From Ostrinia nubilalis (Eukaryota > Arthropoda > Insecta > Lepidoptera > Crambidae): a DNA stretch of 64,000 nt. Where the stretch lies: assembly GCF_963855985.1 (NCBI RefSeq), contig NC_087096.1, forward strand, positions 5,394,001 through 5,458,000, given 5' to 3'. This document shows, one piece after another, positions 11,715 to 24,247 of this stretch. Below the pieces are notes generated by a model. It made no database searches. It was not told the DNA's origin and saw nothing but the letters and a program-made list of their open reading frames with translations. Position 1 is the first letter of the stretch; each line of letters starts with the position of its first letter. The translations under genes and the position numbers were made by a program.

Positions 11715-14700
11715 GTACCTATATTATGTCTATCTAAACAAATAAGTAAACTATCCGGGCCTGTACTTTAGTACACCAACAAGAACTCTCAAGAACTGGC
11801 ATTATATCGATTTCCGATAACAGCTAGCAAATAGTAATTCTAACGGTCTATCCTACTGCGGTTGAAGCCTACCCTTGAATATTTGAACAGTGTATTCACG
11901 ACTGAAGTCTAGAAAAAGGTATTTACGTCTCCCAGCTGGTATAAAGAAGGCCATCGATTCATATTTGCATATTCACACATTGTCTCTATAAGCACCTTAG
12001 TCAAAGTTCTTTTCTACTAGCGTGATTCGTCAACGAAATCAAAATCGTTAACGCCAAACAAAAACTAAGAGTGTATAAGTAAGTACTCAGTTTTCTTTTC
12101 TCCGCTTCTAAGCCATCAAACGTAACCATTGTTTCATCAAACGTAAGGAACATTTCAGTCTTAGCACAGGTTTGCCTGAAATTCTCAGAAACACGTTCAG
12201 TATCAGTTGTCTAACTAGAAACAGTGCAGAACAATTTCCTGTTCACGCTTACTTAGTCAAGTCAGCAATATAGTCAGCAACGCCAGCGTGTGCAATAATA
12301 GAAACGACGCGTTACCATCTTGAGCAAGTTTCAAACACGAGAACTCTTGAAAATGAGACGCGAGTGCTTTCGACGCCTCTTTGACAGATTATATCGATGG
12401 CTTTAATCGATTCCCTACAATGTTTGGTACTCGAATACAGGCGGAGACACGTGTGTAAATAAGTAATCACGTGTAGAAAGCCGGATACGAGATGATTGTC
12501 AATTCAATCGAACGGAAAACGTTGAACAACTCGATTGCTCGACAGTTTAAATTAAGTAAGAGGTATAAAATTAATGCATTGATAAAACCTGAATTCGTGG
12601 AGTAATTTTATGTTACATTCGATTGTGAAAATATTTACTTCATAAAAAATTGATTTTAAAATAATGTTTTAGGCAAACTAAAGTTTTTAATCTTAAAAAT
12701 ACCTACGTAAAAATCATTAAGCCAATACAAACACATATTTTCATGAACATTTTTATAATCATAGAAGATACTGACATAATTTGGACGTACGAGTAGGTTC
12801 ACTTGAATACAAGAAAAAAAATTGAATCATATATTTATTACATTCATTTCACATTTATTAGCAAATGTTTGGGGCAAACGCAATTTATGGTCCGAAGATA
12901 TTGTTCCTGCATGGCACAACATATGGCAGTGACAACGTCATAAATTAATATACATATACAAACCCGTTTAATTAGGTGACAGGATCCTTTATTTATATGT
13001 ATAAATACCTACGTTTCAATATGGTGTCTCTATGATCTACAGATATCTACAGATATCTACAGATTCAATATTCCTGTAAACATTGTTCTACACATTTTTA
13101 AATAAATTATTATTTGATTGCATGTTTAAATTTGCATAATTGTTTTTCCTAAATGTATCTAAAAAAATATTAACGGAATGAAAACAATTTTTAAAATGTT
13201 AACATTTTAATGTAGGTATCCAAGTTAGTTAAAAAATTTACACAATTTCATAATAATGTTTGCGATGTTTTACGTATGAGCTTAATTATATTAAATAAAG
13301 CTCCGCTGGCTCTAGTTTTAGGGCAGGTTTCTGACGTTAATAATTTTCATCTAGAAATTGAAATATGTACGCAATTTTCACTTTATCATTTTAGTAATAA
13401 CTTTGCAGACTGCTTTTTAGTCTATGTAGAAGTTCCTCTATGGTTTTTCTAAATGTGTCCTCTAGGAGGTGCCACTCGCCATTCACCGCTGGAATGAACG
13501 CGAGCAATATTCTGTTCGAAGCGATCTTGGACCTTTCAAAACTAAATCGAGAACGGTTGCCCTTTCTTTACATATGAAATTATACGATATTCATTTTACA
13601 CAGTCCGCTATTGTAATTTATCTTTCCACTAAACTATCAGGGTTCAACTGAATACCCAAAATAGATCGCAATTCAATATTAGAGCTATATTTACAAGACA
13701 AACTATAAATTGAAACTGATATTGGAAACATCAATTCAGTGGGTATGTCGGCACTAAATTATAGCGACCTTAAAGACGTTCGACGCGTTCAGAGGTCACG
13801 GAGCGAACGCAACCCAACCAGTGTTGCCCATTTAGTATTGTAACATAAATTCCCGCGATCCCCCAAGATCTTCCCGGCCATTTCTTTCACTAATTATTGC
13901 CCGACGGCGGGTGCTGTGGGAAATGGCCGTAATAAGATCTTTTGTAATCTCATTTATTAATTTTCGTCTCTCATTATTCTCTGCTCCTTTATAACGCTCT
14001 TTGGCAAAATCTAAACAACTCCCTTCCCTCAGGCGAACGTAATTATACGTTTTGGCGTGAATTTTCTAAATCACAATGGAATTGGGATCTGACAATATTT
14101 TTGGAGATCTGTCTTATTCGTGAATGATAAGGCAGTATTGTGAGTGAATTTTTGAAATGTTTTTTGTCTTTATTTACCAAGTTCAAAGTATTTTCCGTGC
14201 CTCATTACTAAGGTTGTGTGTTTGCTTGCTATTGCTAGGCTGCTATACTTATAAGTACGAGTATTTTCTGCTGCTGATAATTTTCGGTCTTCAACAGCCT
14301 TTAGCATAGTATAGCATTGATAAAATCTAGTCATTCGCTTTACTGTTTTTTCAGTTTATTATTACCAAATATCTCATAACAGATTTCAAAATTTCATTCA
14401 TAAAAAAACTTCATAAGTTTACGGTGTTTCTCTATGTGACTTGCACAAACTTGGAACATGTTTGTTCATCTTATGCAAAAGCTTATTTAGGACTAGTAGA
14501 TTCAGCACCGCAACACGCCTGTCGTAATTTTCAAATCCCACCTGATGCACTCTATTTTCTTCAAGTAAAACAGTGTCCCTTTTATCTATGCCTGCGCTTA
14601 CGTTATATTCTGTTACATTTTCATCAAGAAATTTAACAGCACTTTCACATTATCTCAAGGTGACGCAAACACAGCTATGTTCTTCACCCTTACTCATCAA

Positions 14701-16220
14701 AATTAGTAGCTAAATGTACTGTACTATCTTTAGATTCAGAAATGTAGCGGTAACGCGTCATTTCGCGCGAATTAATCTGCGGCCTTAACAAGGTTTTAAC
14801 GAACAAGTGGTAATTATTTCTGCGAGAGAGCGACATCTATCGCTGGGAGTGTCAAATTATTCATGCATGTACTTAGATAGCGCTGGCTGTGGATCTTTAC
14901 ACTAGAATTAAGGCGATTTCGTCGGGATATTAGAAGCGAGAATATCTTATCTCAATAATTGTCTTAAGCAATATAGTGCTATTATTCTGAGAACGGTTAA
15001 TATAGTTGTCCTTATTTAGTCTAAAAAATAACACTTGTCGTGCGCTCAGGTCCGCTACAAACAAAATGGAAATAGAAATATAAAAAGTCAGCAACCAGTA
15101 AACTACTATTTTAAAGAAGTAAAAGTATAAATAAGGTTTTTATTTTTATTTTTTCCTTAGGGTGTAAGAACTTTGTACTTTATGTCTAGTTCATTATCAT
15201 TGACATAACCTCCAAAAGTAGAATCATTATTTTCTAGAAAATGGTTGTAGAGTCAATTCATACTGCGACAAAATAAATTGGTACCTGCCAGAATACAATA
15301 TCTGCTGCTATGTCAATCAATAATTCAATATGCTATTTTCGAAACGTTCATGTTTATTTTCGTACCTAAACATCAATGCTTGTCTAAACTCGATCTCATT
15401 CTGTTACTTCCATCAATAATTTACAGTCCTTACTTCCAACATGGCCGAACATTGTCACCGCGTCACGGGCATCCACTTACAATTGGATTTCCAATTGAAT
15501 TATAAATGGTCCATTTAGGATCCTACGATTTTCATAATGAAATAAACAATAATAAAGTGAGACGCTTCCAGTAAACAATAAACAATCGGTGGAAAGGAAA
15601 TTCAAAATCGGCGAGTGCGAAGTTTATTAAGTTAAGATGATCAGATTATGGGATGCTTGTTCTAGTCGCTTTTGCAGCTAGATCTAGGATTTGAATCTAA
15701 AGGTACCTAAATGTGTGTGACTAATTAAGTTGTAAGAGCTATTCGTTATTGGCAAAATAAATGAGTGTTCAAACGCTCAAGTACCTACAGGGCTACAGTA
15801 AATAATTTTAAAGAAATCAACATGATTTGAAAATAAGTAAGTAATTTTCTTAAAATAAACGTTTATCTAGAATACTAACAATGACTGAATGCCAATTGCG
15901 TTTCAACAGCCTGCCGTTTTTGTGACACATTAGAATATTTTTTTTACCTATTTTAAAGAATATTTGTTTTAAATAATGTTGTTGTTTTTTAGGTAAAAAG
16001 GACTTCTTTTATATTTCGTCATGTTGGACCAAATACTGAATGAGCCAATACACATATACTTCGCAACTACACAAGGTAACATTTGGTTTGTTTTCTTCTA
16101 CGAAGTCGATCAAATTGTTCATAAAAAACTAAACTGATTCTTCAATTCATCGCATAAAAAAAGCCTTCAAGAATTCAATTGCAGACTACAATTTGCCTTA
16201 AAATAAACACAAGTAACCCG
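11715..16220. other. 4.5 kb without recognised gene
   Basis: Largely unique sequence. At 13036-13069 an ATCTACAGAT unit is repeated three times. A somewhat GC-richer patch at about 13760-13930 could be a conserved non-coding element but this cannot be tested here. Short frames at 13469, 14424 and 15278 show no domain. Confidence 0.4.
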
Positions 16221-16412
16221 AGCACCCAGTCGATTTATCCGCACGAGTCAAATTCCAGGTGTAAGGGCGTGTGCAGGAGAGCAGGGACGGCTAACGAGCC
16301 AGCATCTGCATATCGGCCGAGCGCCGGCAACTCGATTGTCTGCCGGACGGCAGCCAGAGTAATTCGAGCGGCACGGCAACCGTGTTAGGGTGTTACGCAA
16401 GGCACTGTCTGG
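16221..16412. other. GC-rich island of unknown function
   Basis: This patch is clearly richer in G and C than its surroundings and is open on both strands for 60-69 codons (16179-16388 +, 16248-16430 -). Neither translation is recognisable. On the minus strand a TACCAGACAG acceptor-like string precedes it. It could be an exon, an enhancer or an old insertion. Confidence 0.3.
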
Positions 16413-16744
16413 TAGAAATAGCTGGGGCATTCTTAAAAGTATTGTTCTAAAAATTGAACTGTGTAGCCTACGCTCTATGTGACAATTTCAATACACAGCT
16501 TTAGTAACTTAAAATGTTACTTAAATAGAACATTTTCCCGTCATGTAGCTATTCTTAAAGTACCTAAGGATTTATTAACGACTGCCGTAGTTATGGAACA
16601 TCGAAAACGTTTTGTATATCGCATCAAATATGTATAGTTTGCCCTATAGGTGGGCATGCAAAATTATAATCCAATTCACACTAAAAATCAAATGGTGAAC
16701 CTTTAACGTTTTTCTACCTTATTTAAATCGGTAAAATAGATAAA
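16413..16744. other. No gene recognised
   Basis: AT-rich, nothing seen. Confidence 0.4.
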
Positions 16745-16935
16745 AAAAAGTGCAGCTAGACTTTCTGGGCGTCTTTACCTAACCTCAAAATATAGGTACA
16801 GTTACATTCCGTCTAGTCTTTCGGGGTGTCTTTATTATATCTAACCTCAAAATATACAGTTACATTCCGTCTAGTCTTTCGGGGTGTCTTTATTATATCT
16901 AACCTCAAAATATACAGTAACATTCCGCCTACATT
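16745..16935 (+). repeat. 58-bp tandem repeat, three units
   Basis: The unit TACATTCCGTCTAGTCTTTC plus GGGGTGTCTTTATTATATCT plus AACCTCAAAATATACAGT is identical at 16803-16860 and 16861-16918. A diverged unit precedes it (16745-16802), and a partial CATTCCG unit follows. The identity of two units implies a recent duplication. Confidence 0.9.
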
Positions 16936-17148
16936 CCGTATGTTGACTTATCCTCTGCCGTCTGATAAATCAATATCAATAAAGTTGCGTGTTTATACAA
17001 AAAAGTTTCGTTGGGCGACTTAATAGCGTTATTGTGTTTGCGTGACGAGCTGAGCAGCCTCTGGGGCCCTGAGATAAAGCCTTGTCCTAGTTGGGGCGAA
17101 TTCAGATGGACAGAAAATGCGCTGGACTGTGCATTAATATTTTTTTTA

Positions 17149-17221
17149 AATCATCATCATTATTTTCAGCCATAGGACGTCCACTGCTGAACATCGGTAG
17201 CGGCCTGCATCCAGCGGCTTA
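17149..17221 (-). mobile_element. RTE-like 3' end, internally deleted
   Basis: On the minus strand the end of the coding region (GCTGGATGCAGGCCGCTACC) jumps directly to TTCAGCAGTGGACGTCCTAT, GGCTGA and an ATGATGATG tail. The WKALGEAY segment is missing. Confidence 0.8.
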
Positions 17222-17802
17222 AATATGCGTAAAATACTCAAAAGATGAAAACAAGATACTACAGTACAAAGATTGTACAAATAAAAAAAATGTGTAAAAA
17301 GCGAACTGAAAAATGGAAAAAAATGCCTTCCCAATCTGGCCAGCTTGGAGTGTAGGCCAAATGCTCCAATTGCTTTTGGTGAATTAGAGATCCTAAATAG
17401 GTACCATTAATTTATAAAAGTACCTACTTACACATTGAATAAATATTATGCTATTCCAATTTTCCGTTTCTTGTGGTTGCCATATATTTTTTCTGGTAAG
17501 TATAAGTAATATGAAAAGTTTCTATAGTTAATATTTATAAATTATCGAATAATGTTAGATTCAGTTTCATTTAAAAAGTTAAAATTTTCTAACTCAGAAT
17601 TTTAGGCATAAACTCTTAGGACATTATATATAATGCCATTTAGTTTTTAGTATGCCTTACAGTGTGAACGGCCCTTTAGTTGCCCTGTGAGAGCAGAATC
17701 AGCAGGCCGATATCCCGCCCAGTCAGTATCTACGTCGTAAAATATCCTTGATTGGGTGTAAAATAGCCGTAAACTTAGACTATAGGTCTAGCGCATAACT
17801 TA
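17222..17802. other. No gene recognised
   Basis: AT-rich, nothing beyond short frames. Confidence 0.4.
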
Positions 17803-17918
17803 TGCCCGTTTTCACCATCAATCTCTAATTTTTAAGTGACCCCTATGGTAACACATAACAGGAATTTTGTTTTCATAGGGGTCACTTGAAAATTAGGGAT
17901 TGATGGTGAAAACGGGCA
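17803..17918. mobile_element. Palindromic MITE, family 2, copy 1
   Basis: The left end TGCCCGTTTTCACCATCAAT pairs with the right end ATTGATGGTGAAAACGGGCA. The inverted repeats extend about 45 bp to GTGACCCCTATG, around a centre GGTAACACATAACAGGAATTTTG-like core. The second copy lies at 57795-57912. It could fold into one long hairpin. Confidence 0.9.
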
Positions 17919-18128
17919 TTAGTCAGCCTGAGGTATGGTTGTTTTTATTACGTCAAATTTCAGCGAGAATTCAGATATGTATGCTCTGTCACGTCATAAT
18001 AAACTCAACATCAAATAAACCGCACCTTCCGCGACGCGAACTTTAACGATTTTCTTCTGACACAATCATGGTGCCCCAACAATATTGGTGTTATTTGAAA
18101 GCCCAATAAATATCCTTAAAGAAAAACA
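17919..18128. other. No gene recognised
   Basis: Unique-looking sequence. Confidence 0.4.
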
Positions 18129-18182
18129 CTTTTTTTTTTTTTTTTTTTTTTTTATGCTAGCCAAGGCAGCAATCGCACCTTA
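18129..18182 (-). repeat. Poly-T tract with SINE-like head
   Basis: A run of 20-odd T is followed by ATGCTAGCCAAGGCAGCAAT and CGCACCT. This is the reverse complement of a poly-A-ended short retroposon; the GCAATCGCACCT string recurs at 3539. Confidence 0.5.
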
Positions 18183-19053
18183 ATTAATCGCAATTTAATT
18201 TATAATAAATGATTAACATATACCATAAATGTGACTTGAAAAACTACCTCGCTTTGGGCCCACCTATGGGATCAATTAGACCAATTTTTATGGTTATAAA
18301 ACCAAATAATGATCTCACGTGTCCTCTTTAACAGATGGATAGCGATGAATCCCAACTTAACAGTTTTATAGCCATAAAGGCTCTAGCGTAACTACCTATT
18401 TTTTGAAGAAGTGACTACATCCTTCTAAAGACACATTTTTCACCTTTCCTTTAATGAAATGAAGGTTAGAACTAGGCTTTTAAATGGTGCCAATATTGGT
18501 GGGAAGTGGGGAAGCATACGTTTGAAAATGCTTGTCGCGGGAGGTGCGATTTATTTGATGTCGAGTGTATATCCTAATCACCCCTTCTGTGACGCCTCAT
18601 ACCTCAGGCACTGACTGAGTTAAGTGCTAAACCCATAGTACGATAAGTTCATATTCTTGCTTAATATTTGAAAATGTTCCTAGATAAAGATTCAATAAGG
18701 GTCGAGATTTTGTGCCTGTTCATTATTTTACTAAAATATTTTACACATAAAACGCAAGACGTTCTCGAAAAAAAAACGCGTCAAAATTCACTAAGTCATT
18801 GAAATAGAAGTTTCAGAAAACGTCTTCTTCTTCTTTTATTTTAACAAAGTCTTGGTATTGAGAACCATGATTTCGCCAATGTCACGTAAACAGCTTTGAC
18901 AGAGAGTAACAGGGCTTACAAATAACAAAAATAACCTATATTCACATTTCTTTATTAAGCAAAATTATTTGTGTGGGTACCTAAAACAAAAAAGACAACA
19001 CAAATTGAGCAAAAAAAGTCAGTGCATAGTAGTTAGTGGTTTTGTTACTTAAG
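18183..19053. other. No gene recognised
   Basis: Non-coding; a CTTCTTCTTCTTC microsatellite lies at about 18823. Confidence 0.4.
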
Positions 19054-19189
19054 TACAGTCAGCGTCAAATAGTTCGTGACACCCAAAGTGGCCAAAAAAG
19101 TTAACAGCACAACCTGATTCCAATTTAACAAAGACGTTCCGAACTTTTTGGCTACTTTTGTTGTCACTAACAATTTGACGCTGACTGTA
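19054..19189. mobile_element. Palindromic MITE, family 3
   Basis: The ends TACAGTCAGCGTCAAATAGT and CAATTTGACGCTGACTGTA are inverted repeats. Inner parts (GTGACA...CCAAAAAAGTT and AACTTTTTGGC...TTGTCAC) also pair. It is flanked by AAG and CAT with the TA included in the terminus, so a TA target is likely. Single copy in this window. Confidence 0.85.
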
Positions 19190-19382
19190 CATCGCTGTTT
19201 GCTTTCCACTACTTTGTTTATTCCTTCACAATTACGAATTACGATATCGTAATGATATCGTTGCCAGTTCGCAGCTATGTCACCACAACGTCGTTACACT
19301 ATCGCTGCGATAGTCGCCACATTTCCCCTCGCAAGAGAAGTGCACACACGACCGAAAGCAAACATTCCAGCTGTTTGATACT

Positions 19383-19513
19383 CCAGACTAAGGCTGGGTT
19401 GTACCATCTTACTTTAACTTTGACCAACGTCAAAATTCTGTAAATATACAAAAAGCAGCGGTTATTGTTAATGTTACGGTTAAATAAGGTGGTGCAACTT
19501 AACCTAAGTCTGG
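19383..19513. mobile_element. Palindromic MITE, family 1, copy 2 (best ends)
   Basis: CCAGACTAAGGCTGGGTTGT at the left pairs with GCAACTTAACCTAAGTCTGG at the right. The next 20 bases (ACCATCTTACTTTAAC / GTTAAATAAGGTGGT) also pair. The orientation is opposite to the copies at 2855 and 51576, and it shows the full terminal sequence of the family. Confidence 0.85.
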
Positions 19514-19621
19514 AACGACATTTTGACGGGTTTCCATGAAAAATCATCATCGATGTAAAACAATTTGAGGTTTCATGATTATCTGAAGCTGTTTTTGGTA
19601 TCCACGTTAATGTTAGTTTTA

Positions 19622-19858
19622 AAACTAATAGTACTTTTACGCGACTTCGTACGCGTGAAAATTGTTTGAATTATATTTCCCGTTGTTGCAACATTTTTCT
19701 TTACTACTCCGCCCCTATTGGCTGTAGGGTGATTTTAAATAAGCCTTACACAAAAAGAATTATTCAAATCGGACCAGTGCAGTAGTTCCTGATATTATTA
19801 GCGCGTTCAAGAAAACAAACAAACAAATTCTTCAGCTTCAGGTATAATATTAGAAGAT
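19622..19858 (-). mobile_element. Helitron-like element, minus strand
   Basis: Read on the minus strand it opens CTAATATTATACCTGAAGCT, passes an (AACAA)n region near AATTTGTTTGTTTGTTTTCT, and closes with TTCACGCGTACGAAGTCGCG. It has the standard AATCGGACCAGTGCAGTAGT string. The terminal CTAG is eroded. Confidence 0.65.
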
Positions 19859-20100
19859 ACATATTCTAAACTTAATATTCTTCAATTTAATTAATCTTTA
19901 TTACTCTATCTACTCTTACACACCATTACACGGTCTGATATATGGCAGACTGGGAATTTTTAATACAAACCAAATTATTTTCTCAGTAGCAAGCACCAAA
20001 TTACTTGTAGGTACCTAACTTTAAGCTAAATTACTCTTATAATTACATTTGCTTTAATTACACAGAAGAAAACATTTTACTTGGGCAATTACAGACTTTA

Positions 20101-20792
20101 TACAGGGTGGAAACGATAAGTGATCTCACCCGATTATTTCTAAACTATACAAGATATCGAAAAACTGGTTACTGATCCTGAAAGTGCTTCACGAGCTCTT
20201 TCAAACGGTGCTAATAATAGGTTTCAGAATAAACTGGAACTATCCGAAAATTCAATGTTTCTAGTTTCCATACATTTGTTAAAGTTACATAATTTTAAAA
20301 CTACACAAGATATCGTTAAACTGGTTACTGATCCTAAAAGTGCTTTACAAGCTCTATCCAACGGTATCAATATCAAGTTACAGAATAAACTGGATCTATC
20401 CTAAAATTCAATGTTTCAGTCTTCCATACATTTAGTACTATCACAGTCATGGCACTCATCTCTTGATAATTTTATAGCAAGTAAAGGCTAAAACTAATGT
20501 TTTTCACAAATAATTTTAAATAAGATGCAAGTTAGGAGTTAATTTAACCGACTTTTTAAGTTTAATAATTAACAAAAAATAAATTACACTTCTAATAATG
20601 TGTGGTTGGCATACATTTAGTATGGAAGCTGGAAACATTGAATTTTAGGATAGTTCCAGTTTATTCTGTACCCTATTGTTGGTACCGTTTGAAAGAGCTT
20701 GTGAAAGACTTTCAGGATCAGTAACTAGTTTTTCGATATCTTGTATAGTTTAGAAATAATCGAGTGAGATCACTTATCGTTTCCACCCTGTA
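20101..20792. mobile_element. TIR element TACAGGGTGG, copy 1, with duplicated arm
   Basis: The left end TACAGGGTGGAAACGATAAG and right end CTTATCGTTTCCACCCTGTA are perfect inverted repeats, continuing imperfectly for about 170 bp. The left subterminal block (AAGATATCGAAAAACTGGTT at 20151) is repeated in direct orientation at 20306. TTTA precedes and TAAA follows, consistent with a TA target. It is non-coding and probably a Tc1/mariner-type derivative, but the class is a guess. Confidence 0.85.
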
Positions 20793-21285
20793 TAAAGTTG
20801 TAAACACAATATAAAAAGAGATCCAGCAAACTTTGATATTGCAAATACTTTACAATTTATCCTTTACAAACTTTTATCCGGTATTGGTTCCCAGTGATTG
20901 CTAAACTAAAACTTAAAACAAGTTTTGGCGAGATGATATCATGCTAAGTGTAACTTATAGGGTATAGATATTTATCTTTCACAAACTCTCATGCACCAAC
21001 TTGCAACTTTGCGTGTGTTTTAAAACCATGTTGTGAAGTTTGAGCGCTCGGTCTTCATGAATAAAGTTTCGTTCAGCTGATCTTGGTCACCCCTTGCCTA
21101 TGTTTGCCTCGAAGCGATCATATGGTCCAATAAATACGGGGATATTTACATGCCAAAATGTTGCTAGAGATTACTTTGAAACTATTTTAAAAAGTTCTTA
21201 ATAGTGTAAAGACCTCTTACCTAAGTCTGTCGCCATAACAACAATGTTAACAGCATTATTGTGTTCCGGTAGTTAGAGGTAAGAT
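20793..21285. other. No gene recognised
   Basis: Unique-looking AT-rich sequence. Confidence 0.4.
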
Positions 21286-21405
21286 AGCCAGTTCCTCCGT
21301 GGTTGAGGATTCCGGGTGAAGCTCGCTTTCACCTTCGGCCTGATCGTCACTTACCATCAGGTGAGATACAGGCCAAGAGCTTCCTCGTTGTGGATAAAAA
21401 AAGAG
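21286..21405 (+). mobile_element. SINE-like retroposon, + strand
   Basis: CAGTTCCTCCGTGGTTGAGG opens a tRNA-like head. It is followed by GCCTGATCGTCACTTACCAT, CAGGTGAGATACAGGCCAAG and AGCTTCCTCGTTGTGGATAA, then a poly-A run. The tail sequence is one I associate with short dispersed moth repeats. Head boxes are degenerate. Confidence 0.6.
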
Positions 21406-23126
21406 CTGATGGTCGCTGGGACAGAAAAGTTCATGAGTTAGATTAGATGCACAACACTATGCTCTGGACCAAATTTACAGAATGCTGCCTACAGAGTGCA
21501 GGCTTTTCATTTATCAAATCGTTGACACTGTTAATGTCTTCATTAGGGAAATAGGCGAGTAATTAGGACATTACATTATTTAACTTACCAACGGACTATA
21601 GCAAGGATATTATTGGAAGTATCAGTTTCAACAAATTTATTAACCCCTCGACCCCATCCGAAGTGTATTTGCAAGAGCGAAACAAGGAACTCGACACCAA
21701 ACTCCACACTTACTCTTTCGAAGCGTTCATCTCGGATCTCGGATGACCGAGCGTGTAACTCAGTTTTCCTTTCAAAGTTCGCCACGACGCGACGCGTCGA
21801 TATTACAGCGCCATAATAGTACTAAATATAGAGTAGTTGCACCCTGAATGGTTAAAAACCTGAATGGGGTAAAAATATAATGTATAAGTCAAGTGTGAGT
21901 CAAAAAGAAATTTTTCGTGTGTTGTGACTATTGAATAATATATCTAGCTAAACTAAACCACCTTAATTTTCCACAATTTCAAAGTATCCCCTTGTGATTT
22001 CGTCCTATTAATTGAAAGTCTCAGACGCTAATTGTCTGGGTTATTAATAAATAGCCATAAACGTACCATTCTGTGAAGTTTGGTTATAATAATGTATTCT
22101 GAAATACAATAACACAAGTATTGTGACGAACATTTAATTGGTCTAATATTCTTCGAAACACAGGTTTTCAGTTGAGGTCTAGTCTTGATTGCGTACTATT
22201 ATCTGTCAGATTTCGGCCTCCTATCACACGAATTCCTATCGCAAATTAAATTAACACGCTTTCTAGTCCAATTCGAATATATTTTTATTTTTTATTTTGA
22301 ATTTTAATAATCCTGCTTTTAAAAACTAGGTCACATGTAAATCTATGACTTGCACCATATAAACCCAAATCCAATTAAGTTTTTTCAGCCGTTATTACGT
22401 AATTAAACAATGACAAAAATCTCCGAACTTTTATAACACTATTCGTAGCGTAGTAATGTTATGTAGCTTTTAAATTGGGATGTCCCGAACTAATCAGGAT
22501 TTGGCAATACTAGTAGTTGCAGTGACCCAGAAAACTTCCTTCTCGTAGGTTTACCAACGCTACATCCATGATCGCTGTTCCGTTTTCGGGTCGTTTGCCG
22601 CGACCCGAGCGTTTCACGCTTCACTTTAGTGCAGCCACAGTAAAATACCGATGTACTCGTACGGACAACATTATATCAAGCTGAACACCTCGGCATCTTT
22701 TGCAGTTGTTATAAATAAATAAATATTTATTTTCTTCACAATGGACGCAGGTATTGAGACAATATTTGACAGATATTATGTATGTACACATGACAGCACA
22801 AGATACAATAATAGTTTAACATTCTGTGATACATTATTTTGTATATGAGCAAGTAGGTACGATTCGTATCAATAGGTACTGTGCTAATCGGTGCCTGAAG
22901 TAGGTTCTGAAAGAGCCTGTACTACAGGTCACCAGGGACTCACACACGGCATTATAGATGTTTTCTTTTCAATTTAGGTTTTATTTTGAAACAAAAATTT
23001 ACTACAACAAAATAGGGCTCTTTTGAAAAATCACAAACTCACATGGATATGCAGATCCAATCTATGATGAAGCTTTCCTAGAATTTGTCTATACTCGTGT
23101 CTTGAAGATCTTGACCTCTAGATTAT
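21406..23126. other. 1.7 kb without recognised gene
   Basis: Short frames at 21585-21816 on both strands have no recognisable domain. A GC-richer patch at 22545-22640 contains GGGTCGTTTGCCGCGACCCG, a small perfect hairpin. Confidence 0.4.
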
Positions 23127-23340
23127 ATGCCTTACTAATCTTATAAATGCGAAAGTATGGATGTCTGGATGGATGTTTGTTACTCTTTCACGCAAAAACT
23201 ACTGAACGGATTTTAATGAAACTTTACAGTGTAAAGTAATGTAAATATTTATAACCCAGAATAACATAATAGGCTATAATTTATGACGATCTGTGACAAA
23301 ATAAATTTGACGCGGGTGAAACCGTGGGCAAAAGTTACTA
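23127..23340 (+). mobile_element. Short Helitron, + strand
   Basis: CTTACTAATCTTATAAATGC opens the element. It is followed by GAAAGTATGGATGTCTGGAT and a small ATGGATGT repeat, CTCTTTCACGCAAAAACTAC, and the end GACGCGGGTGAAACCGTGGG then CAAAAGTTA. The hairpin stem is mutated and the final CTAG lost. It belongs to the same subfamily as 32249 and 55697, which lie on the other strand. Confidence 0.75.
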
Positions 23341-23639
23341 AATATTAAAGCAAACGTTTACGTGCGGATAGTTAGCTGTACGATTTTCTCTACGTACTTA
23401 GGTATTAGGTACCTACTATTTTATTTAGTTGCCTACTTAGTCGTAATAATTTCAGCAAGACCAGAAACGGCACCACAACGGATATATGGCTATTTACTGG
23501 ACACGACCATTTGTCGGGCCATATAAATCGACGGGCTGCTCCGACATTTCGTTTCGCCGGTTATACCTACACTTCTAATGATGTACTTAGGTACATAACA
23601 TGAATATATGAGAACTTGTGAAAGTAAGTTCCAGAGTCA

Positions 23640-23818
23640 TGCAGAGGTCGTACGAGGCTACCACGAGCCGGACGTAGCTTGGGCAGGCCTCTCACTAGGT
23701 GGACCGACGATCTGGTGAAGGTCGCGGAGGTGCCTGTGACCGGTCTTTGTGTAAATCCTTGGCTTTTGTCCAGCAGTGGACGTCTTTCGGCTGAAACGAA
23801 CGAACGAACGGAGGTCGC
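23640..23818 (+). mobile_element. RTE-like 3' end, AACG-tailed subfamily
   Basis: The frame around 23690 gives TRWTDDLVKVAEV, then the sequence diverges. TGTCCAGCAGTGGACGTCTT and TCGGCTGAAACGAACGAACG close it. The stop codon and the AACG tail are plain. It shows frame damage between VKVA and QQWTS. Confidence 0.8.
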
Positions 23819-24247
23819 TACGTTACCTCAAGTCAAAAAGTGCACCTTGTACTTTTATCATTTTACTTTTTTGCCTAATTGTGCTGCTCTCTTTTGTGCT
23901 AATTGTGTCGCCTATCTCTATCAACATCTAAAAACTACATAGGTGCTAATCTAGTAGCTATTATGAATGCCATCTCAAACCCTAACTGGCAACTCACTTC
24001 CAACTGTCTATGCCTTTTGTCAAACCGAGTTTGCGCCCGCTTTGGAAATCGTGCTTGTAGTTTGTGCAAACTAATACTGCCGCCATGTGGAGTCCTGTGA
24101 GATTTCCATTGGGTGTAAAGTGGGAAGAAACGGTTCCCAGTTTGGTTTGGACAGCGGGCTTCAGTAAAACTGTGAGTGATAATTCCTTGCTTTGAGTTAT
24201 CCACGTCAAAATGGTCTAACACTGACTTACAGGCTTACAGACAGACA
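23819..24247. other. No gene recognised
   Basis: Frames are open on both strands (23935-24222 -, 23903-24100 +) over a moderately GC-rich patch. The translations, with scattered Cys and His, were not recognisable. Confidence 0.35.
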
